From NCBI GenBank assembly GCA_964408235.1, contig CAYOYN010000007.1, positions 1 to 29,316 on the forward strand: DNA of 29,316 bases, in the 5' to 3' direction. This document shows, in pieces, positions 25,298 to 29,316 of the stretch; positions within the stretch are counted from its first letter, which is position 1, and each line of letters opens with the position of its first letter. Position numbers and translations under genes: made by a program. Source of the DNA: SICU01 sp964408235 (lineage in GTDB: Archaea > Nanobdellota > Nanobdellia > Pacearchaeales > GW2011-AR1). The notes beneath the pieces were generated by a model, which worked only from the letters and a program-made list of their open reading frames with translations, made no database searches and was not told where the DNA came from.

Positions 25298-25378
25298 TCA
25301 AAATTCTTCGTCTTCTTCTTCCCCTTCTTCCTCGTCTGTGTCTTCCTCAAAATCGTCTTCTTCGAACTCTTTTGCCAT
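25298..25378 (-). CDS. 26-residue highly acidic microprotein
   Basis: A short open frame starts at an ATG at 25378 with MAKEFEEDDFEED and ends in Phe before TGA at 25298. Eighteen of its 26 residues are Asp or Glu. A TATA-like box (TTATAAA) is centred about 25 bases before the ATG, exactly as for the larger genes here, which argues for a real leaderless transcript. It lies between the acylphosphatase-like gene and lysS and is transcribed away from lysS. I know of no family. Such peptides can bind basic proteins, divalent metal or ribosomal parts. Low-complexity composition means the frame alone is weak evidence. Confidence 0.5.
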   Translation of the reverse strand: MAKEFEEDDFEEDTDEEEGEEEDEEF

Positions 25379-25399
25379 TGGAAAAATTTATACTTTAAG

Positions 25400-25408
25400 T
25401 TTATAAAT
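25400..25408 (-). promoter_or_regulatory. TATA-like box of the acidic microprotein
   Basis: The minus strand reads AATTTATAA, centred about 25 bases before the ATG at 25378. Together with the lysS box it makes a compact divergent promoter. Confidence 0.5.
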
Positions 25409-25424
25409 TTTACGAATAGTAACG

Positions 25425-25433
25425 CATATAAAT
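25425..25433 (+). promoter_or_regulatory. TATA-like box of the lysS-histone operon
   Basis: CATATAAAT is centred 25 bases before the ATG at 25454. Confidence 0.6.
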
Positions 25434-25453
25434 GAAATATTCTACGAGTTATC

Positions 25454-26965
25454 ATGGGTAGAGAAGAATTAATTATAGAAGAAAGGCTGAAAAAACTTCA
25501 TGCCTTAAAAGCAAACGGTATTAACCCATATCCTCAAATTTTTGAAGTAAAAGATTATTCTTCCGATTTACAAGAAGCCCATAAATCTCTAAAACCTGGG
25601 GCTAAATCAAAAAAGAAAGTTGTTGTTGCAGGCCGTTTGATGAGCATCAGGGATTTTGGCAAAATAGCTTTCGGAGTTTTAAGGGATAGAAAAGGTAAAA
25701 TTCAGATTACTCTTCAAGCAGGAGTTACTCCGGATGAGTCCAGAGAATTCTTTAAGAAATACATTGATTCAGGAGATATAGTTGGAATAGAAGGTACTAT
25801 ATGGAGGACAGAAAGAGGAGAATTATCTGTAGTTGTCCAAAATTTGACTCTTCTAACAAAATCAATATTACCTCTACCAGAAAAATGGCACGGCCTTCAA
25901 GATAAAGAAGAAAGATACAGGAAACGTTACTTGGATTTAATCATCAATGATGATGTGAAAAAAGTTTTCATAATTAGGGAAAAAATAGTCTCCACTTTAA
26001 GAGATTTGTTAAGGGAAAAAGAGTTTATCGAAGTAGAAACTCCTGCACTACAGTCAATGTATGGAGGTGCAAGTGCTGCACCATTTACGACTCATCTAAA
26101 TGCTTTAGATATAGATCTTTATCTTTCGATTTCTCCAGAACTTTATCTTAAGAGGCTAGTCGTAGGAGGTTTAGATAGAGTTTTCACTATTTGTAAAAAT
26201 TTTAGAAATGAAGGTATAGATCATCAGCATAATCCTGAATTCACGATGATGGAATATTATTGCGCATATAAAGACTATGAGTTTCATATGGAGTTCACAG
26301 AAGAATTATTCAATAGGTTAAGAAAATCTTTAGACATAAAAGATTCAATCGAATACAGGGGAAACAAAATATCTCTTAAAACTCCTTTCAAAAGAATTAC
26401 ATTCAGAGATTTACTAATCAAAGAATCCGGTATTGATATTGATAAAACTAATACTTTTGAATCTTTAAAAAAAGCAATTGCCGATAAGAAGATCAAAGAC
26501 ATAAATCTTTCAGAATGTCATCACTATGGTGCGTTATTAGATGAATTATACAAAAGAGTAGCAAGACCAAAATTAATACAGCCTACTTTCTTAACCCACT
26601 ATCCTGTTGAAATGATTGCTCTAGCAAAAAGAAATGAAAAAGACCCTAGCAAAATAAATTCTGTCCAACTGATAATAGATGGTGCAGAAGTAATGAAGGC
26701 TTATGATGAGTTAAATGACCCTCTAGATCAAGAAGCAAGGCTAAAAGAGCAACAAGAATATTTAGCTTCTGGAGATGAATCTGCAATGCCTTTAGATGAA
26801 GACTTTATTAATTCTCTAAAACACGGAATGCCTCCAACAGCAGGTTATGGGATGGGAATAGACAGATTAACAATGATTTTAACAGGTCAAGAATCATTAA
26901 GAGACGTTATACTTTTCCCATTTATGCGTCCTGAAAACTTAGAAAAGAAAGAGGGCAAAAAATGA
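25454..26965 (+). CDS. lysS: Lysyl-tRNA synthetase, class II
   Basis: LysRS attaches lysine to tRNA-Lys. This 503-residue protein is the class II type: an N-terminal OB-fold anticodon-binding domain at about 50-135 (VVVAGRLMSIRDFGKIAFGVLRD), class II motif 2 with FRNEGIDHQHNPEFTMMEYY near residues 249-270, and motif 3 GYGMGIDRL near 464-472. Many archaea instead have the unrelated class I enzyme (LysK), so class II is a lineage marker. Length is normal. It is transcribed with a leaderless-type promoter, and its stop codon overlaps the start of the small histone-fold gene (ATGA). Confidence 0.95.
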   Translation: MGREELIIEERLKKLHALKANGINPYPQIFEVKDYSSDLQEAHKSLKPGAKSKKKVVVAGRLMSIRDFGKIAFGVLRDRKGKIQITLQAGVTPDESREFFKKYIDSGDIVGIEGTIWRTERGELSVVVQNLTLLTKSILPLPEKWHGLQDKEERYRKRYLDLIINDDVKKVFIIREKIVSTLRDLLREKEFIEVETPALQSMYGGASAAPFTTHLNALDIDLYLSISPELYLKRLVVGGLDRVFTICKNFRNEGIDHQHNPEFTMMEYYCAYKDYEFHMEFTEELFNRLRKSLDIKDSIEYRGNKISLKTPFKRITFRDLLIKESGIDIDKTNTFESLKKAIADKKIKDINLSECHHYGALLDELYKRVARPKLIQPTFLTHYPVEMIALAKRNEKDPSKINSVQLIIDGAEVMKAYDELNDPLDQEARLKEQQEYLASGDESAMPLDEDFINSLKHGMPPTAGYGMGIDRLTMILTGQESLRDVILFPFMRPENLEKKEGKK

Positions 26966-27138
26966 ATGAGGAAATAGATTTAGTAATAAAAAGTAAAATT
27001 AAGTCTGCAGTACCAGATCTTAGCGTAGCAGGAGAAGTTCCAGAAGCTTTAAACAAAAAAGTTCATCAAATGCTTAAAGATGCAGCAGAACGCGCAAAGG
27101 CAAATGGCAGAAGAACTCTTCAAGCCCGAGATCTATAA
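26962..27138 (+). CDS. Small histone-fold protein (DUF1931-like)
   Basis: A 58-codon gene starts MNEEIDLVIKSKIKSAVPDL and ends in the histone C-terminal phrase AERAKANGRRTLQARDL. In histone-fold proteins the last part (GRRTLxARD) forms the final loop and the start of helix 3, so this protein resembles the end of an archaeal histone with a short N-terminal helix, as in the DUF1931 family. It is shorter than canonical archaeal histones (about 66-70) and may be a dimeric DNA-binding or accessory protein. Its ATG overlaps the lysS stop (ATGA), so it is translationally coupled to lysS. Confidence 0.75.
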   Translation: MNEEIDLVIKSKIKSAVPDLSVAGEVPEALNKKVHQMLKDAAERAKANGRRTLQARDL

Positions 27139-27156
27139 TTAAAAATTTTAATAAAA

Positions 27157-27702
27157 TTAATTAGAAGGTATTGATCTTCTTTGAGAAGGTACTTTCTTAT
27201 TTGCTGCGTTATCTTTAGGAACATGTTTTTGTTCTTTAGCTTTTGTTTCAGCTAACTTTTCATTAGCAATAGCAGCAGATTGTTCTTTTTCACTTTCTAT
27301 TTTCTTTTCTTCTTCTGTTTTTTCTTCTTTCTTTTCTACTGAAGGAGCAGTTACTTTTCTTTCAATCTTAACATTTCTTCTAGCATGTCTTTCCCTAGCA
27401 AATTTTACATGTGCAGGGTCAGTAACGAATGTAACTTTAACTTCATCTCCAGTTTTAATAGCCTTAACTGTTACGTTAGCCGGAGGAGTAGCACTTCCTC
27501 TGTACCAAACTTCATTGTTTAAGTAAGAATCAATCTTTACAAGATCAAGATTTCTATTTGGGACTTTCATATGCTTAGCGATAAATTCCTTAATTGCCTT
27601 TATGCTTTTAGCAGTTCTCTTGTAAGAAGGAACTTTAGTCCATTCTTTTCTAAGAGGTATTGTATATTCTCTTTCAAGTTTGTTTGTTTGTGGTTCAGCC
27701 AT
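27157..27702 (-). CDS. rpl31e: Ribosomal protein eL31 with a long charged C-terminal extension
   Basis: eL31 sits near the peptide exit on the large subunit. The first 90 residues match eL31: LEREYTIPLRKEWTKVPSYKRTAKSIKAI, KHMKVPNRNLDLVKIDSYLNNEVWYRGS and PPANVTVKAI. The protein is 181 residues long against about 80-95 normally. The extra residues, from about 100, are a low-complexity Lys/Glu-rich tail ending in a basic stretch (QRRSIPSN), unusual for the family. It is the last gene of an eS19-eL39-eL31 operon with one-base gaps. Confidence 0.93.
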   Translation of the reverse strand: MAEPQTNKLEREYTIPLRKEWTKVPSYKRTAKSIKAIKEFIAKHMKVPNRNLDLVKIDSYLNNEVWYRGSATPPANVTVKAIKTGDEVKVTFVTDPAHVKFARERHARRNVKIERKVTAPSVEKKEEKTEEEKKIESEKEQSAAIANEKLAETKAKEQKHVPKDNAANKKVPSQRRSIPSN

Positions 27703-27703
27703 T

Positions 27704-27901
27704 TTAACCTAGGTGTTTCTTAGTCGCGCGTCTTGGCTTGATCTTCAATTTAGTTCTTCTCCAGTTTCTTCTTACAGCTGTTATTGCAGAAGGATGAACT
27801 CTTTTACCTTTACCAAATCTACGAACTACAGCCCAAACAGGCGCCCACTTAGTTCTTTTGGTGTGTGTTCCTAAAACTATTTTTTTATGGTATTCAGACA
27901 T
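27704..27901 (-). CDS. rpl39e: Ribosomal protein eL39
   Basis: eL39 is a small basic protein that lines the ribosome exit tunnel. The 65-residue product has the typical core, HTKRTKWAPVWAVVRRFGKGKRV followed by the family ending NWRRTKLKI, and is rich in Arg and Lys. It is longer than the usual 50-51 residues at both ends, with a basic KPRRATKKHLG tail. It starts directly after the eS19 stop and ends one base before eL31. This order is classic for archaeal eL39-eL31 operons. Confidence 0.92.
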   Translation of the reverse strand: MSEYHKKIVLGTHTKRTKWAPVWAVVRRFGKGKRVHPSAITAVRRNWRRTKLKIKPRRATKKHLG

Positions 27902-28318
27902 TTAATTTTTCTCCTTAATACTTTCAAGTAATTTCTTACCTTTCTCAGTTAGCATTCTTCCCTTCTTGTTTGTTTCAGACTTAGTTAATAGTTTAGCAGC
28001 TTCTCCTTGCTGTAAAATCATTCTTAAAATTTTTCCGCTTGACTTAACGAATCTTGCAGGTTGTTTTCCTCTATTTTTTCTATTTCCATATCTTGATCTT
28101 AATCTTTGAACTCCAACTGTACCGCGTAAATAAATTTGTCTTAAAATACTTGCAGCTCTCATATGCCAGAAATCTTCATTTTCAATAGGTCTTTGTTTAC
28201 CATGTCCGCTTTTAACAAAAAATAGCCATTCAGGAGCCTTGAATTCTTCATGTTCTTTTAATGCTTCAGCTAACAATTGGTTATATTTTGCAGACTGAAT
28301 TGATTTAACAGCATTCAT
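27902..28318 (-). CDS. rps19e: Ribosomal protein eS19
   Basis: eS19 is a small-subunit head protein with a winged-helix-like fold. The 138-residue product shows its signature parts: FKAPEWLFFVKSGHGKQRPIENEDFWHMRAASILRQIYLRG, VGVQRLRSRYGNRKNRG and the C-terminal LTEKGKKLLESI. Length is normal for archaea. It leads the operon with eL39 and eL31. The start at 28318 is supported by a TATA-like box 26 bases upstream. Confidence 0.95.
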   Translation of the reverse strand: MNAVKSIQSAKYNQLLAEALKEHEEFKAPEWLFFVKSGHGKQRPIENEDFWHMRAASILRQIYLRGTVGVQRLRSRYGNRKNRGKQPARFVKSSGKILRMILQQGEAAKLLTKSETNKKGRMLTEKGKKLLESIKEKN

Positions 28319-28338
28319 GAATTCTACTAAAAAAGACG

Positions 28339-28348
28339 CTTTATAAAA
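28339..28348 (-). promoter_or_regulatory. TATA-like box of the eS19-eL39-eL31 operon
   Basis: The minus strand reads TTTTATAAAG, centred 26 bases before the ATG at 28318. It is a strong match to the archaeal TATA consensus. Confidence 0.65.
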
Positions 28349-28395
28349 CTTCCCAATAAGCCCATTTTTATATCAGGATTATTCTTCCCGTTGTA

Positions 28396-28428
28396 ATTGG
28401 CTAGACGAAAACAAACTCATAGCCCAAT
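28396..28428. other. Hairpin-forming intergenic element of unknown function
   Basis: Between the eS19 promoter and the YhbY stop lies a gap without a gene. On the minus strand the arms ATTGG-CTA and TAG-CCAAT pair over 8 bases with one bulged G and a 16-base loop; a near repeat GATTGGAGATTGG sits beside it. It could be a terminator, a small RNA or a leader structure. I see no tRNA, and no convincing C/D or H/ACA boxes. Confidence 0.3.
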
Positions 28429-28464
28429 CTCCAATCCTGGGTTCTTGATCAGAATTAGGGTGTT

Positions 28465-28480
28465 TAGAAATTAATTTCTA
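28465..28480. repeat. 16-base perfect palindrome spanning the YhbY stop
   Basis: TAGAAATTAATTTCTA equals its own reverse complement and includes the TAA stop of the YhbY-like gene. It could form a hairpin in RNA or bind a dimeric regulator, but AT-rich DNA makes such palindromes by chance. Confidence 0.4.
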
Positions 28481-28716
28481 TTTGATCTTTTCATCAATAT
28501 AATTGTGAATCCAATTACTCTATAATTAAATTTACCAGGTAGTTCTGCCATAAGGGTCTGAGCAATCTCTTCTATTTTTTCCCTACTTGAAACAGCGCTC
28601 TTCAAAAGTTGAACTTTGATCACTCTGCGAGTTTTGAAAGCACTTGCTAAGTGTTCTATCCCTGTCTTAGTTAGACCATTTTTTCCAATTTGAAAAGCGA
28701 GTGTATCTTGTTTCAT
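28471..28716 (-). CDS. CRM-domain RNA-binding protein (YhbY/CRS1 family)
   Basis: This 81-residue protein is a single CRM domain: IGKNGLTKTGIEHLASAFKTRRVIKVQLLKSAVSS, where IGKNGLT is the family's RNA-binding loop, then an IAQTLMAEL helix and a final YRVIGFTIILMKR strand. In bacteria YhbY associates with the pre-50S subunit; archaeal copies are thought to bind ribosomal RNA, though details are unknown. Its ATG overlaps the stop of the NFACT-R gene (ATGA), so the two are translationally coupled. Length is normal. Confidence 0.88.
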   Translation of the reverse strand: MKQDTLAFQIGKNGLTKTGIEHLASAFKTRRVIKVQLLKSAVSSREKIEEIAQTLMAELPGKFNYRVIGFTIILMKRSNRN

Positions 28717-29273
28717 TGTGTAAGTTTAACCCCTCCAGCAGGCAATGCGGAGTTTAGTTGTTTTCTATTAATTTTTAAACTGCCTATTTTAACCTTTGTC
28801 TTATCAATTTTTCCAGGAATTGCAAAAATAATTATTTCTTCTTCTGAAACAGAGATAACTGGTACCGCTCTAACTATTTCATTCTGATAAGTTACAGCTA
28901 ATTTCAAATCCACTTTAAAGTCTTTGACCCTTCCTTTGACTGCCCAAGTTCCTTTGTTCATAGAAGAATCCTTACTCAATTGAGATAAATTGAAAGAGTG
29001 CACATTAGTTGACTTCTTCCCTTCTTTCCAAGCCTTTGAAAAGCAACCAGTAAAGATCGCACATTCATCCAAATCTTCTTTAGAGACTGCGTTTATAGGC
29101 GCAATGATCGCACAAAAAGGGCTTCCAGGGGACTTTGTATGCATAACAATTAGATCCTTGTGCATACCTTTCAATTCATTTAGTAAGTTATCATTGCTTT
29201 CTGCACTTTTACCTCCAACAACAAGCTTTCCAGATTTAGTGAAGAACCATTTATATTTTTTATAATCAAACAT
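28713..29273 (-). CDS. Stand-alone NFACT-R (DUF814) domain protein
   Basis: NFACT-R is the RNA-binding domain of Rqc2/RqcH/FbpA-type proteins, which act on stalled large ribosomal subunits. This 186-residue protein carries only that domain: the N-terminal YKWFFTKSGKLVVGGKSAESNDNLL signature and then DLIVMHTKSPGSPFCAII, with no NFACT-N or coiled-coil part. Residues about 95-186 form a separate beta-rich region. As it lacks the N-terminal catalytic-like part, it cannot do the full Rqc2 reaction alone. It is coupled to the CRM protein gene. Confidence 0.85.
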   Translation of the reverse strand: MFDYKKYKWFFTKSGKLVVGGKSAESNDNLLNELKGMHKDLIVMHTKSPGSPFCAIIAPINAVSKEDLDECAIFTGCFSKAWKEGKKSTNVHSFNLSQLSKDSSMNKGTWAVKGRVKDFKVDLKLAVTYQNEIVRAVPVISVSEEEIIIFAIPGKIDKTKVKIGSLKINRKQLNSALPAGGVKLTQ

Positions 29274-29293
29274 GAATATTATATCTTATTATT

Positions 29294-29304
29294 CTATATT
29301 AAAC
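29294..29304 (-). promoter_or_regulatory. TATA-like box of the NFACT-R/YhbY operon
   Basis: The minus strand reads GTTTAATATAG, centred about 26 bases before the ATG at 29273. Confidence 0.45.
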
Positions 29305-29316
29305 TTTGTAGTAAAT

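Noticed and set aside
28381..28460. Possible tRNA, from GGGTTCTTGATC resembling a T-loop
   Set aside because: The loop lacks the conserved purine and A58 after TTC, and no matching acceptor or D stem is visible.
28990..29265. Open frame of 91 codons on the plus strand
   Set aside because: It lies opposite the clearly real NFACT-R gene and has no family match or promoter.
1..29316. CRISPR array, insertion sequence or prophage
   Set aside because: No regularly spaced repeats, transposase, integrase or phage structural genes were seen.

Overview
The window is about 29 kb of AT-rich, very densely packed archaeal chromosome. The archaeal and eukaryote-type genes are a PCNA clamp, an archaeo-eukaryotic primase, Hjc, Cbf5, TrmY and ribosomal proteins eL31, eL39 and eS19. 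Most operon heads have a TATA-like box about 25 bases before the start codon, so leaderless transcripts are expected. The one-chain primase, class II LysRS, DUF1931-type histone, 'KKGQVTxFVI' pilin-like proteins and several huge cysteine-rich or N-glycosylation-site-rich surface proteins point to a DPANN archaeon, probably near Pacearchaeota or Woesearchaeota. That placement is an inference from gene content, not from a phylogeny.

Layout. (1) 1-8007, almost all minus strand: the start of a probable lipoprotein; an Alg7/AglH-type GlcNAc-1-phosphate transferase; then two paralogous two-gene units, each a pilin-like membrane protein followed by a cysteine-rich secreted protein (3506..2754 with 2757..1177, and 8007..7240 with 7249..3542). 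(2) 8049-10500: divergent PCNA and a primase that looks like PriS fused to a PriL-like C-terminal domain without Fe-S cysteines. (3) 10484-19158: a cell-surface block with a LamG/Ig-like giant protein, two adjacent membrane-anchored proteins sharing a small cysteine module, an unknown soluble protein, an M64-type metallopeptidase and a pilin-like protein. (4) 19159-20966: an overlapping operon of DUF192, a secreted nuclease-lamin-tail fusion and a second lamin-tail membrane protein. (5) 21025-24135: glutaredoxin-like protein and thioredoxin reductase, Hjc, and the tRNA-modification pair Cbf5-TrmY. (6) 24203-27138: DUF362 protein, degenerate acylphosphatase-like protein, a 26-residue acidic microprotein, LysRS and an overlapping small histone-fold protein. 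(7) 27157-29273: ribosomal operon eS19-eL39-eL31, and a CRM/YhbY protein coupled to a stand-alone NFACT-R protein.

How it fits together. About half of the window codes for exported or membrane-anchored proteins, which suits an episymbiont or scavenger that invests in its surface. The GlcNAc-1-phosphate transferase would start the glycan carried by the many N-x-S/T sites of the surface proteins. The cysteine-rich proteins imply disulfide formation outside the cell. The secreted nuclease and lamin-tail proteins could bind and cut external DNA. The most novel-looking parts are the duplicated pilin-like/cysteine-rich modules, the nuclease-LTD/LTD overlapping pair, the cluster-less fused primase, the leaderless acidic microprotein and the NFACT-R/YhbY pair.
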